A stretch of DNA of 64,000 nt from the NCBI GenBank assembly GCA_023653785.1, contig JAMKCH010010146.1, forward strand, positions 62,001-126,000. The letters are read 5' to 3'. The notes beneath the pieces are model-generated. The model was not told the origin of the DNA and ran no database searches. It saw only the letters and a program-made list of their open reading frames with translations. The DNA comes from Ophioderma brevispina (Eukaryota; Echinodermata; Ophiuroidea; Amphilepidida; Ophiodermatidae). Shown in pieces: positions 53,400 through 64,000 of the stretch (position 1 is its first letter; each line of letters starts with the position of its first letter). Both the position numbers and the translations under genes were made by a program.

Positions 53400-53770
53400 C
53401 CTCTTACCTATCAAACCCCCCCCCCCCAACTACTAAACCTATTTTTCTTTTTCTTTCCCCCAAAACAATGTCCCTTTTACAACCAACTTGTTATGTTGAA
53501 TCCTACTCCTGTTTTATACCCCGTGGCATTTAGTACAGTGATTGTCCAGGGAATGGGTGGTATCCTTGGTATCACAGGAGCAGTGTCAGGAGGGGCTAGT
53601 GCTCCCCTCTTCAGACCCTTTCCAATTTCCTTCCCCCTCCCCTCCCCGTCGCCCCCCAATAACTGACCGTTTAGTACAGTGTCTTATGGAAAAGGACCCA
53701 AATTTCCTTCCTCCCCCGTCAGAAAATGCAGTCGGCACCCCTTCTGCCCCCCCCCCTCCCCCATTTGAAA
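53400..53770. repeat. C-rich homopolymer field
   Basis: C runs at 53418-53428, 53635-53660 and 53745-53762 with pyrimidine-rich sequence between them. The long plus-strand frame here (53094-53666) ends in proline-rich nonsense caused by these runs. Confidence 0.7.
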
Positions 53771-53886
53771 AGGTCTGAACCTGACTATAATATATCTAGG
53801 GCTTTTATTTAATTGTAGTTCCTCCTTTGCGGTCATTTTAGCGAAAAAATGGAGGGACCACTAGGGGTTTCCGTCAAAGTCGGAAG

Positions 53887-53932
53887 GTGTGTGTGTGTGT
53901 GTTTGTGTGGGGGGGGGGGGGGGGGGGGGGTG
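53887..53932 (+). repeat. (GT)n followed by poly(G)
   Basis: GTGTGTGTGTGTGTTTGTGT and then about 22 G. A length-variable microsatellite with G-quadruplex potential. Confidence 0.95.
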
Positions 53933-53939
53933 GTTTCCA

Positions 53940-54900
53940 CCTGCTTAGACCATATGTGTAAAATGGCCAAAAATGGTACTTATGTTAATTATGATGCTAC
54001 CTATAAGCAAATCTTACAATATTGTATATCATTCTTATTTTTTAGATTATTGTGTATTACTTTCTATTATTAAACTCATAGGTATGACTATCCACTATGA
54101 CGTGTCATATTAACACTTATATGTTTGTCTTTATTTGAAGACAGGACCATGTGTTTAGCCTACAACCTATACTAAACAAGATGATCGAATGTAGTAGAAA
54201 ACCCGTTGGGTGGACAAGTCCGTATCTACACAAGAAGGTTTCTTTATAAAGATTAGTTCCCAGTAGAGGGCAGGCCTATGAAATTAGTATCTACCTATCA
54301 ATACGCCGGGATTTTTGTGAAATCTCTATTGCTGCATGATGCAGCCATGTTCCTAGATCCTGTTGATTACACCTGCCATATAACCCCCATATAACATACA
54401 TATTAAGGGACCGGTCTTTATGCCATGGGGAATGGAGGATTTCCAACGTGTTTTGGCAAACATTTTTCGCGTTTTCCCCACCCCCCTCGCTTTCCGTTTC
54501 AAAATTTCACCCCCCCCCCTTGATCATGCTGATTTTCCCATTAACAGTTCACATATGTTCCCTCTCTTCCAGTTGATGAACATTTCACGTTCCCCTTCTC
54601 TCTTCAAAACTTTTCGGTCCCCCTCAAATCCTTCCACCTCCCCCACCCACCCCCCCCCCGGCGTAAATAATGACCCCTCCCCCTTATACACAGATGTACT
54701 ATGAGAAATCTTGGTCTATATATTGGTCAGATTATTAACTGGGGTCTCAATTAATGTAAAAGTGCTTTAGGAGTACAACATTGACAAAATGGATGTTAAC
54801 TAATGCCTATTACTTAGCTCAAACTATTCCCATTTTTTAAGTGTCCCGTTTGTGGAATTTGAAATAAGTTTTTGGTCTATATTTTATTTTGCTTTTCTTC
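53940..54900. other. Unrecognised; C-rich patch at 54478-54680
   Basis: Plain AT-rich DNA followed by a pyrimidine-rich patch with several C runs (54479, 54510, 54650). No coding evidence. May be the body of the retroposed sequence that ends at 54966. Confidence 0.35.
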
Positions 54901-54904
54901 TGGT

Positions 54905-54966
54905 AAATAAAGGAATTGCACTTGAATCTGTTGTTTCTCTCATATAAAAAAAAAAAAAAAAAAAAA
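54905..54966 (+). mobile_element. Poly(A) tail after AATAAA: retroposed 3' end
   Basis: AATAAAGGAATTGCACTTGA is followed about 35 bases later by about 20 A (54947-54966). A genomic poly(A) tract after a polyadenylation signal is the mark of a retroposed transcript. The body upstream was not recognised as a known gene, so its source is unknown. Confidence 0.5.
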
Positions 54967-54969
54967 GAA

Positions 54970-55895
54970 AGAAAAGAGGGACGTATGGTATAACCATTTT
55001 AGGCATTAGCCTGGGCATGGGTCCGAAAATGGCCTCTTGCACCACCTGGTTTATTGATCCAGTGTAATTATACTTGTGCAGTGCGACACAAGCACGCCAC
55101 CCCTAACCGACACTACCTGGCCACATTCATACACCAGTTTCTTTTTTCAGTGAGTTTAGGGGACAATGACGTCACGGGGGGCCAAACAAGACATTCACCA
55201 AAGCTTTACTTTTTTCGTGGATGAAAATGGCTTAGAATTTCAGGATTGGGCCCCCGCTGGCCTTCGCGAAGGGCGGCGCGCTGAACAAGGGAGGTTGCTG
55301 TAGGGGAAAGCTTTGGATTTTGAATGTTTTTTTGTGTTAAAAGTGTTAAATTATTGGGGGGGGGGTGGCTCAGGAATCTTCTGAGTCCCCCCCCCCCCTC
55401 AATCAAAACTATTGGGGCCAACCCCCCGTTTCCTAACCCATCCACAACAAAGAGCAAAATTATCCAATGTTATTCTAATGTTTGGTGTGAGTTCGTCTTA
55501 TCGTGTCCAACACCGTGCATTCAAATCAGGATCCAGCAGAGAGATCTGTAGGCTTACAGGCTACAACGTAGGCTTGCTTCACTTTCCGCAAGGTTCTGGT
55601 CTGGTGCATTGTTTGTTTCCAGGCAACAAGACATTTTCTATTCCTGGGTGTGTCCTGATCTTCTTCCAGGTAGCCCCACCCTGCAAGGAAACTTAGATCG
55701 GCAATTTGTGTGGGTATCTAATGCGACAGTATATTCTGCAACACGGCAACTCTAAAAGCAAGAACAAAACAGAGACTCGGCTCCGGCCATTAACTCACCT
55801 CCCGCTGGCTGCTGGTTCCCGGCATTTGTAATCCCAGGCATTTATATATCGAAATTTTAATTTTTCCTTTCCAATTTTTTTTTTAATCGTTCCTT
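54970..55895. other. Unrecognised stretch with G and C runs
   Basis: G run at 55355-55366 and C run at 55388-55398. Between them CTCAGGAATCTTCTGAG is palindromic, so the whole 55355-55398 segment is an inverted repeat with GC-homopolymer arms. Frames in it are not recognised. Confidence 0.4.
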
Positions 55896-56172
55896 CCAGC
55901 GACGCCAAAAAAAAAATCCAAAGTAAAAACAAGAATCCACAAAAAAAAAACCTGCGGAGAAAAATTATAAAAAAATTTCTAAAAAAAAAAACATTTAAAA
56001 AATTCTTAAAAAAAAATTCTAAACAAAAAAACTCGACAAAAAATGAAAAAAAAAAAATCCACAGTGAAAAATAAAAAAAAAATCAAATTAAAAAAAAAAT
56101 ATTTTTTTTTTAATTTTAAATTTTTATTTTTTTTTTTTAATTTTTATTTTGATTTTTTTTTGGCGTCGATGG
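55896..56172. mobile_element. A/T-homopolymer element with CCAGCGACGC-type ends, copy 2
   Basis: The left end CCAGCGACGCCAAAAAAAAA pairs with the right end in reverse complement CCATCGACGCCAAAAAAAAA. The left part consists of A runs broken by single T, C or TTCT. The right part (56100-56160) is T-rich, and the centre AAAAAAAATATTTTTTTTTT is a long A/T palindrome. 277 bases. Both this copy and the one at 52777 have GGTAC at the right outer edge. Confidence 0.6.
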
Positions 56173-56179
56173 TACACCT

Positions 56180-56600
56180 TACCTTCGTTTCCCTTTCGAA
56201 TAACGGATGAAATATGGGGTGAAAGAAAATTGAACACACAGTAGAACTCAATTTACTTATTCTTCGAAAGCGGGACATTAATTTGTGTTCCACGTCATTA
56301 AAATAGCTTAATTCTAAATCGGGGGATGGTATAACACCTGCAATTTTTTTCAGTTTGAATGGATAATAACAATGGCTCTGCAGATCCAGAGGAAAAAGGA
56401 ATCTGTGAAGTATTTGGTCTTTAACATAACCGAGCGGATTTACTTATCAATGCCCCCAATATTTGCTGGAGTCAATGAATCATTTGTAACATCCGGTAGT
56501 CACTGAATTCGGGAATAAAGAAGATGACATTTAATTAATTTCTCGAGAATGATGACATACAAGATGTGAGAACACACGTAGAACTGATTTCTAGGAAAGT
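56180..56600 (+). repeat. Dispersed repeat family B, copy 3
   Basis: TCCCTTTCGAATAA, TTGAACACAC, TTTACTTATTCTTCGAAA, GTCATTAAAA, ACAATGGCTCTGCAGATCCA and AAAGGAATCTGTGAAG parallel 16845-17105. A second, weaker round (GGGAATAAAGAAGATGAC, AGAACACACGTAGAAC) follows at 56510-56600, so the unit may itself be tandem. Confidence 0.6.
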
Positions 56601-57097
56601 TATTTCGGAAGCAGTACTGTACTTCCCAGGGGTGCGCGCCACCTGGTCCTTATCCAAATTTAATTTTGTTTACTTACTTTTCTGAATGGAACTTTGAAAC
56701 AGTTTTAAAACAAGCGATTGATATTTCATTAACACAATTCACTGTAAAGGACGGTGTTTAGGAATTAAACGCTTCCAATTTTGAGTGCAAGTTGTTTAAG
56801 AATATGGGATTAGAATTAAGAGAATAAAAATGACATTTATAATTAAACGGGTAAGCATGGAAAAATAATATATTTTTATAGAATAAAAAATAAGTTAACT
56901 GTATGGTCCTTCTGCTAGATTTTTTAATTGTACCCTACAAAGTAATTCCCCGACAATTTTTTAATGAAGAAGTTACTCTAGGCGACGTTAATTACAACTT
57001 GTGTTTGGGTTTTTATCATGTTATGTGTCTAGGCCGAAGGTTTTCATGTCCAAAACTTTGTCCAAGTGCTTCACTATTAAGAACTACGTTGCGACCA
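56601..57097. other. Nothing recognised
   Basis: Contains a 72-codon plus frame (56903-57121) without recognisable content, overlapping the left arm of the next fold-back. Confidence 0.35.
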
Positions 57098-57306
57098 CTA
57101 TGTCTAGACCGTATTCAATAGACAGCCCATGTTGGTGGACAAGATGAGATTCCAGATACTACATACATTACTTGTCAATGCACCCTAAATCCATAAACAT
57201 GGATCGATTGGACAGCTAATTGTATGTAGTCCTGGACTGTATGCATCTTGTCCACAACATGTCTGGTGGCTGACGTATATTGAATACCGTCTTCTATAGA
57301 TAAAGG
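57098..57306. mobile_element. Short fold-back element
   Basis: The left arm CTATGTCTAGACCGTATTCA, ATGTTGGTGGACAAGATG, CCAG, ACTACATACA is matched in inverted order by the right arm (TGTATGTAGT, CTGG, CATCTTGTCCACAACATGT, TGAATACCGTCTTCTATAG). Arms of about 85 bases, loop about 35. Non-coding. Confidence 0.75.
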
Positions 57307-57309
57307 ATG

Positions 57310-58695
57310 AGAAGCACACCGTTATGAAGCACTCCGACTAGCGGCTCGCCTAATGCTCGCCGCTTCGAGTCTAACAGGCTCAACAGACCTTATCAAAACA
57401 CCATTATTTTTAATAAACGGTGTGTTTTGAATTCGTTATCTTACATTTACGTCGTGCAAAAAACGGAAAAAAATTTTATATAATTTTACGTAAAATTGAG
57501 AATATATTTGTTTTTTTTTTAATATTTTGAAGCAGCGTTACGTTTTTTCTTAATTAAAAACACCAATTCAGAGGTTCATGTTCACTTGTGGCAGGAGTCT
57601 AACACCAAGGTCTGGTCGATAATAGTTTACTCAAGGGGGGGGTGAAACGCATTCAAACAGTCGTCCGTGCTGCGCTGACATTTTGAATATTGCACGGAAC
57701 AATTATCAGGTTGGGTGCTTGTTATCCACAGAAAAAAAAAAAAAAACATACTGTCAATTCGTCCAAACAATCCGCCAACCTCTCAGTTGTTGGATGTTGG
57801 GTGCTATTGGTGGTTAAATTTTTGTCCTCCATGGCCACACAACGAATGAAAGACAACACATCAGTGTCTTGATTTAAATAAACCGCCTCAATGAATACAT
57901 CTTTTTCCCTAAGCGCGCATTGTCATTATGAGAAAAAAGAGTATCTGAGCACAATGATCCAGGTACAACTATTTTTACAACCTGCCCCACCTCTAACACA
58001 TACAGTAATTTGTATCACTACCGATTAGTGTATACACAAAGCGGGCACCCACAGTATGTGTAAGAATCGGAGGCAGCCATTGCTTTCTATTGTTGGCACT
58101 CTAGGTTTTCTTTGTGGTCGGCAAACATGGCGAGACGGTGAATTTCTAAAGATTACGTAACGTTTGCCTCTCTATCTATATAGAACCTCTTTGGGTTTAC
58201 TCTTCTGGAGAAACAATCTTATGGTCGAGGAAAGCCTGATCTGGTTTAGAAATGGTCGTTGCCCATCTGTTGAGAAATTATCCTATTGACTGGTTAAGCC
58301 GTTTGTAATGGTTATTTGAGTAGGCATAGTTTTGGATATTAAGTAGGTTCAGTACAATACCTTTCACACGTATGTCTGAACCCCGGATTCTGAACATCAC
58401 GAATTAAAGATCTTGAGACAGAGTTATCCGCGGTGGCAGTAACCAAATGCCTTGTTACGCCGGTTAGTGCTCAAAGTTTTAGCTAAGAAAATATCCTATC
58501 TAAGGCAATTATTAAATGGCTATGTCCCTTTCCGGCTATCAATAGGCACTCGATTGCGCATAAAGAAACCCAAAGGCAGAAATTCCCTTATCTTTATAGT
58601 TTTCTCCCTCAATTTATTTTAAATCCCGTATTCCCAGTGGTCGTTCCGGGTAGCAATTGTTCAATTGATATCATTTAAAGAAAAGTAAACATTTT
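57310..58695. other. Nothing recognised
   Basis: AT-rich, with a poly(A) run at 57731-57746. No frame above 60 codons. Confidence 0.35.
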
Positions 58696-58709
58696 AAGAT
58701 TGTTTTTTT

Positions 58710-58945
58710 TTGAAGATTTTTCCATGACTTTGAATAGCTAGCTTGGCTGATTCTTTGTCGATATACAATGTATTAGCTACAGAAGATGGTAATCCAACAT
58801 TACAATAAGCTTTTGTATTGATCGAGTCACCTGAAGATTTCCATGACTTTGACTCACTTTCTTTGGCTGATTCGTTGTCGATATACATGTTTTATCTAAG
58901 CAGCAATGGTCATATCCGACAATCACAATAAGCTTTTGTATGAGG
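58710..58945 (-). repeat. Two tandem copies of a ~120-bp unit
   Basis: CCATGACTTTGAATAGCTAG at 58722 returns as CCATGACTTTGACTCACTTT at 58841. GGCTGATTCTTTGTCGATAT and CACAATAAGCTTTTGTAT-like words occur in both copies. On the minus strand one frame (58694-58888) stays open through the repeat with repeated Y-I-D-N/K-E-S-A-K and S-K-S/G-W-K-like words. The open length is only 64 codons, so coding is unproven. Confidence 0.7.
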
Positions 58946-58949
58946 TCAC

Positions 58950-61900
58950 TGTTCTTACATCGTTGTTTATTTCAACAATAAAGGAGGGAAAAAGGTTTCG
59001 ATTGGCCCTTTAATTAAAATAGTGAAGAAGAAGAAATTTGAATAAATTAGAATCAATACTTTGGCTGAATAGTAATCGACAGATAAGCTCACAAGTACAC
59101 ACACTGGCCAAAAGTATGCAACATGCGAAAAGCAATTTCTATTTGATTGCCGTGATCCATAAATATCGCGGGTAAATGAGCTGCTAAGGATGACTCTGGC
59201 CGATTGTACTCCATAAGAAATACAGCCACAGGAACGCCACAAAAGGCGGCAAAATATTCGCTAAACTAAATGAACTCTACGGGTTTGTCAGGGTCCCTAA
59301 CGAACTTTTACGACGGGGCGAAAATCGTAGTCGGTTGTAGGGACCGTAATAGATAATGTCAATAAAAGATGGGCGCACGTTCACACCGTTTGACTCGGGA
59401 AATTTAATTAATGGCAAGAAAAAGGGCAACATGATAACTTCAAACAACTTTTTAATGGTGCCGTTGACACATGTCTGTTTGTCAGCTGACGTGAACGCGC
59501 AATTAGACATGATTTACGGTAATCCACGTGATTTAATCATTTGAATTACATTTACGGTTGTCCCGAATTTCTCGAAGTTTTCGAAGACCCACTGTCTTCC
59601 CCATCCATTGACTTTATCTCATTTCGGTCTACCAACCACTCTTCTCTCCCCATAATTTTTTTAAAGTATACCATAATGACCCCGTAAAAATTCATTAATC
59701 GGCTTTTTTTGAACATTTCTTTCTCTTGTTTCTGTGTCTGTATTCCTTCTGGAGTGCAATCGGCAAGTATCGTTCGCAGTTTCTTCTTCATCCGCCATAT
59801 TTTAATGACATGACAATCAAAAATCAAACGTTTTTCCACCCTCTTGGATTCTGCGGCATCATCTTATGAAAAAACAAACAATTTTGGAATTTAAATACGT
59901 ATTGTGTGGTCAACAATCATGTATATTTTGAATCATTGGTGATTATGAATTTCGTTTTCTGCATGTCGCATGGCCAGTGTGGTGTAGATGGCAATCTGTG
60001 TTTACAATTAGCTTTTATTTGAGTTCCTTTCACTATTGTTTATTTCTTTCATTTGTACGCACCTGAGGCGAGGTGTTTCTTTCTAGAATTTTCCTTTCCT
60101 TTTGTTCAATTGTCCTTTATTGTTAACTATGAATATCATCAGACCGTTATTTTCCTCCGGAATTGTCCTAGAGAACCACTTTCGGAAAAAAACGGCTCTG
60201 ACCGCTTCGTAACTATAATGGACATTTGAAAAAAGAGCACACAATTGATAATGATGAAAAGAAAGAGGGCTAGAACGTAATGTATAAGTGGGTATTGACT
60301 AATTGTATTGGCGTATTAATTAGGTAACGTATGACGAATGATGAGGCCCCATATCACCTGTATCTACAACATGTTTGGAAAGCGCAAAACCCATTGTTAC
60401 ATATTCAGGAGTCAATAGCGCGCCTGCCTTATACATGTTAGTATTCCACATTTAGCGTACGTTTACTTTTGCTCGTGACCCTCTATTTTTGACCTGTATA
60501 CGTCTTGACCATAGAGCACACACTATTAAGAACGCACGGACTAAGATTACTGCAAAGTTTAATTGCTGTCCGCTCCTCACAAACAGCTCTCACCCGTAAA
60601 AAAATTACAGGTTGTCCCTATATCAGCGCAAATCGAGTATAATTGATATGGGAGCCTGGATGCTGACCACCAATTACCGTGGGAAACAAACTTGCGGTTT
60701 TTATACTAGACGCCATCATGTACAGTGCAACGCTCTATTCACTAGTGTGCTAATATTGATGGTTAACCATTAAAAGGTCAGTTTTTTGTCATTATCTTGG
60801 GAAAGAAATGGTTTTGGAAGCTGAAATTTCAGGAGGGCAATGAGAAAAACACGGCCTTTCATCTGATATAAAGTTTGATACTACTTCCGGTTAAATCTGG
60901 AGGGTCACAAAGACGATCGGAACAAGCACCTTTAAATTAAGACAAAAAATAAACATGTACTCCAAAACAGGGGCGGCGCCAGGGGGTGGAAGCCCCCCCC
61001 CCCCCCCTTTTTTTTTTTTTTTTTTTTCAGGAAAAACAGGGGTTTAAGCAATACATTGTGTAAAAAATTAGGTTTTTTACCTATATGAGGTAATCGTGTA
61101 ATATTTCGCCCCTATGATTTTCGCCCCTCCTATGATTTTACCATGGCGCCGTCGCTTATCGGAGCGACTTTTTGCTATCATCTGCAGTACACAAATGGCT
61201 TCTTTTTGTTTGTCTAAAGAAAGGGTCGACCACGTTTTAAAAATGACTGCTACAAGCTGTTTTAAAAGCTGATAAAATCTAATTCGGGCAAAGTAAAATT
61301 TATACGCATTTTCACATTAACTTCCTCGTTTTCGTTAGTCATTAGAAGAGTATGACGACGGCACGTGCTTTTCCTATAACAAAAGTAAGCGATTTGTAGA
61401 TTGTTTATTGAAAAGCATACGGTCACGGCATTTTGGTGAATGATAGCGAATCAGTTATCAAAACCATTTGAAAGCCATTAACTACTTTAAAGAAATATTT
61501 TTTTTTTTTCAATTCTATTATCCATTAGAGTTTGCACGCGAACTTTATTGTCATATACGTAATGACAAAAGCGGGCGATCTCCGGGTTATTGTGGTTATT
61601 CTGGGCATTAATGATAGTGTGTATGCTGCGTTCGTTTTTTATGAGGGCGGGACGCCCACATATTGCTTTTGTCGTTGAGTCGAGTTGTCTTATATAGTGT
61701 AGCATTTTGTTTACTTTACTTATTTGCTTAGGCGAGACGACGGAAAATGTCACGACTTTTTAGGGATGATAGAAACGAGGTGTAGAAGGGAAAGGTATAT
61801 GATTTGAATCTAAGTGATTTTCGAGAGATCTTGTAGCAGAGAATGCGTTTGAAGAAGGAATACAATCTGCGGGAGTTGTTTCAACTTGTTTGAGCTCCAA

Positions 61901-62300
61901 GTGCTACCTATTTCGCGAGATGGTTTCAACCACTTCAAGTGTTTAGGTGTTTAGGTTTTCGGCTTCGTTACTTGGTGGAGGGGTGTAATTTTATTAGTGA
62001 AATGGTTGAGGCAATCTAGGCATACTTTTTAGGTTTTAACTTCGTTTGCTGTTGTAAATATATTATATATGAACCTGTATGTAATATATATAAGGGAATA
62101 TAGAAGAATTTGTAATGGAGAATAAGTATGATGTCTTGAAGACACTGTCACTGGGGTTATCGCCGTTCCAACCCCTGAAAGTTTAATAGAAAAATCGCGC
62201 ATGCGGATGGTTTCAACTTCCATGGTGGAAGAATCGAGTAATCAAAGCCAATTCCCATAATACATTGTGTCAAATTATTCCAAATAACTTTGGTAAAGTA
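58950..62300. other. Two unrecognised minus-strand frames, otherwise plain sequence
   Basis: Minus frames at 59552-59839 (95 codons, Lys- and Glu-rich, starting MEKRLIFDCHVIKIW) and 61487-61753 (88 codons, starting MTFSVVSPKQISKVNKML) read like plausible but unidentified protein pieces. Neither has a recognised domain, splice context or neighbour. A C/T homopolymer tract lies at 60993-61027, after GGGGCGGCGCCAGGGGG, itself similar to the terminal words of the possible element at 29895. Confidence 0.3.
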
Positions 62301-62339
62301 ATGTAAAAGCTTATGACAACACGATCTGTACATGCAGGC

Positions 62340-62700
62340 TCAAATTAATTTTGTTTTTTGCAATTCATTGCTTTTTGGCAGTCCACTGTTTTTATAAAAA
62401 TGTTTTTGCCCATGCATGCCTCTCTGTTGCTGCTTTTTCTACTTAAGGACCCCAATGGAATTAAGCTTTTTGTAAAAAAGGCTTTTTGGGCTATCCTTGG
62501 TACTACTGGGTTTATTTTCCATTTTTCTCACTTTGAAATAGCTCTATCTCTCCGGTACCCACGTCACATTGTATACATTAGATTTTATATTGTTATTTAT
62601 ACATGTGCAATCTTTTGTATAGGTTATGTGTATTTTTATTTGTTATCATCATTTTTAATTGTATAAGTACTGAATAAAATGAAATGAAATGAGAGGCTTA
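62340..62700 (+). mobile_element. LINE- or SINE-like 3' end with (ATGAA)n tail
   Basis: The end GTATAAGTACTGAATAAAAT is followed by GAAATGAAATGAGA, that is a polyadenylation-like AATAAA and short ATGAA units as found at the 3' ends of many invertebrate LINEs and SINEs. A 102-codon frame (62358-62666) ends just before, rich in Phe, Ile and Tyr; its PNGIKLFVKKAFW segment may be the tail of a retroelement transcript. Identity uncertain. Confidence 0.35.
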
Positions 62701-64000
62701 ATACCTGATCTATATTGTATTATGGGATATGATGAAATCCATTACATGACTCCTAGGTTATCACCTGATTTGCAGCCTCTTGTGAAAGAATCAAATAATC
62801 AATCTAATATCCCATAATACATTGACTCAAATTAACCCAAATAACAGTAGTAAAGTAGACATGGTAGGTTATATCACGATATGTACATGCAGTCTGATAT
62901 CTACTGTGTTATGGGAGTATGGTAAAATGCACTTAAACCATTTTCATGGCCAATATAAGACCACGTAAAGCGCTCAGGCAAAATGACTTCCCTGCTGTAC
63001 TGTTTACTACCCTATTATCAAATTGACGATGTCTATACCTATATTGCTAACCAATATAACAATTTAATTAATTTGTCTTTGCTGTGGACAAAGTAAGTTT
63101 TAACCAAAAATGTTTTAAATGAGAAAAAGTCAGCCCAAATTGATATTTTTAAACATGACATGATGAACATTAGCTAATTTTTTAGGTATTTTAATGACCA
63201 TGTACGTGGAGTTGGGGAAAGTTGGTCCTTATTTTGGTACCAAAAAGTAACTCTAAGGTATCCTGTGGTACAAATTTATACGAATCGGATATTCAGTAAG
63301 GAAAATCACAGGGGGCGGTAATCCTCCTTTCGGGAGATTTGTTACAAAAATGTCTGATAAGAAAAATAAATTCTGTCAACTAAATAGTCCTACTGTAAAA
63401 AGACAACTTTTACAGGTTTTGACTGTATATTTTACAACAAACTGTACATTTGACAGTTATACAATGTTAAAAGAATTAAGGACTGTTTTACTAAGTTGGT
63501 GTGGTCGTAAACTTTGGTAAACTTCTGCCTTAGAAGCTATATTATTGCAAATGTTTAAGCCTCCAATCAGGCATAGTTCTCAAAAGTTCTGTTCTTAATA
63601 AGACCCTAACACTGTTAAAAAACCTATTTTTACTTTTGACCCCTGAACAAAATTTACCTATTTTTACATGTTCCCCATTGGTGATTTTGCTAGACTTTTG
63701 ACAAAGTACTTTGTGACAATTTGATATATGACAACACAAAAAAATGTTTCGGTTGCAATTTTTTCGAGGTAAAAAACCCCCAAATTTTCTTGTTCTATTA
63801 AACCTTTTTAAATTCACCTTTTAATACCGAAACGCTTCCTCAGACGTCCGGAGTTATATATACAGGGTGAGTCAACAAAAAAAAACTTGGCCCTGATTGT
63901 GTCCGGCATTTTGTAAGTAACATATATCTAATATATGTGGTACCATCTGAAAGCATAGTTCATTATCTTTAATTCGATACAAAGATCATTCACATCGGTT
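62701..64000. other. Unrecognised, with a possible element end near 63865
   Basis: ACAGGGTGAGTCAACAAAAA at 63863-63882 resembles ACAGGATGAGTCAAAAAGA at 46266-46284, a type of word often found at the ends of DNA transposons. The partner end, if any, lies outside the window. CCCATAATACATTG words at 62257 and 62813 are a small direct repeat with AATCAA and TAACA contexts (about 555 bases apart). Confidence 0.35.

Noticed and set aside
53094..53666. 190-codon plus-strand frame
   Set aside because: Longest single frame in that area, but its end is made of C-run prolines and its start lacks any recognisable domain. It also crosses a retroelement-like TATA region. Not called as a gene.
53410..53762. 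Possible CRISPR-like or ordered repeat in the C-rich field
   Set aside because: Irregular homopolymers without a constant repeat or spacer length, and the DNA is eukaryotic.

Overview
The window looks like non-genic DNA of an animal, most likely a marine invertebrate deuterostome such as an echinoderm or hemichordate. That assignment is inference. It rests on the mix of transposon classes (Ty3/Gypsy, Penelope-like, DIRS/Ngaro-type, L1/Tx1-like, CR1/L2-like and jockey-like elements plus many TTAA-flanked miniature elements), on the AT-rich base composition, and on recurring words such as TAGGCCTA (near 32299, 42720, 43046, 46327). There are no bacterial-style operons, no long intact reading frames, no rRNA and no convincing host gene. 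Nearly every open frame is under 120 codons, and those that can be recognised are broken pieces of mobile elements.

Layout. 1-3520: end of a dispersed fold-back family, then a GC-richer block with a short reiterated motif and a 370-bp duplicated module. 3605-4610: 3' end of a CR1/L2-like LINE on the minus strand. 8270-15500: a 3.6-kb unit present twice in tandem. Each copy carries an array of hairpins, part of a TTAA element, a block of units built on a CCATCTTGGATTTC core, and a tRNA-like sequence. 16355-17110: copy of a dispersed repeat seen again at 38848 and 56180. 20865-21680: large inverted-repeat (fold-back) element. 21790-23340: a Penelope-like C-terminal fragment (minus) next to a broken L1/Tx1-like reverse transcriptase (plus).

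25826-29654: an internally deleted Ty3/Gypsy element with recognisable LTRs. It retains the gag N-terminus, reverse transcriptase and RNase H but no integrase, and a 336-bp TTAA miniature element sits inside its 3' LTR. 29895-35055: a possible DNA-transposon remnant, a minus-strand LINE scrap, an array based on GGCGGCCATCTTGG, and another TTAA element. 35110-41150: a graveyard of Penelope-like, jockey-like (pieces out of order) and DIRS/Ngaro-type tyrosine-recombinase fragments. 42039-42580: a complete TTAA miniature element.

46325-50065: overlapping inverted repeats and two diverged copies of one sequence, one of them interrupted by a 217-bp element with TIR CAGTGGCGTAAC, so filled and empty sites can be compared. 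52777-56172: two unusual elements made almost only of A and T homopolymers between CCAGCGACGC-type terminal repeats, among many C and G runs. 57098-64000: a fold-back, a short tandem repeat, two unrecognised short frames and a LINE-like tail.

The genes do not work together as a pathway; the window is a record of repeated nested insertion, tandem duplication and decay. The most interesting unexplained structures are the 3.6-kb tandem unit with its hairpin array and the homopolymer elements. Many single-base differences between repeat copies fall in homopolymers, so either age or imperfect consensus quality could lie behind them. All homology calls come from reading the sequence; nothing was searched against a database.
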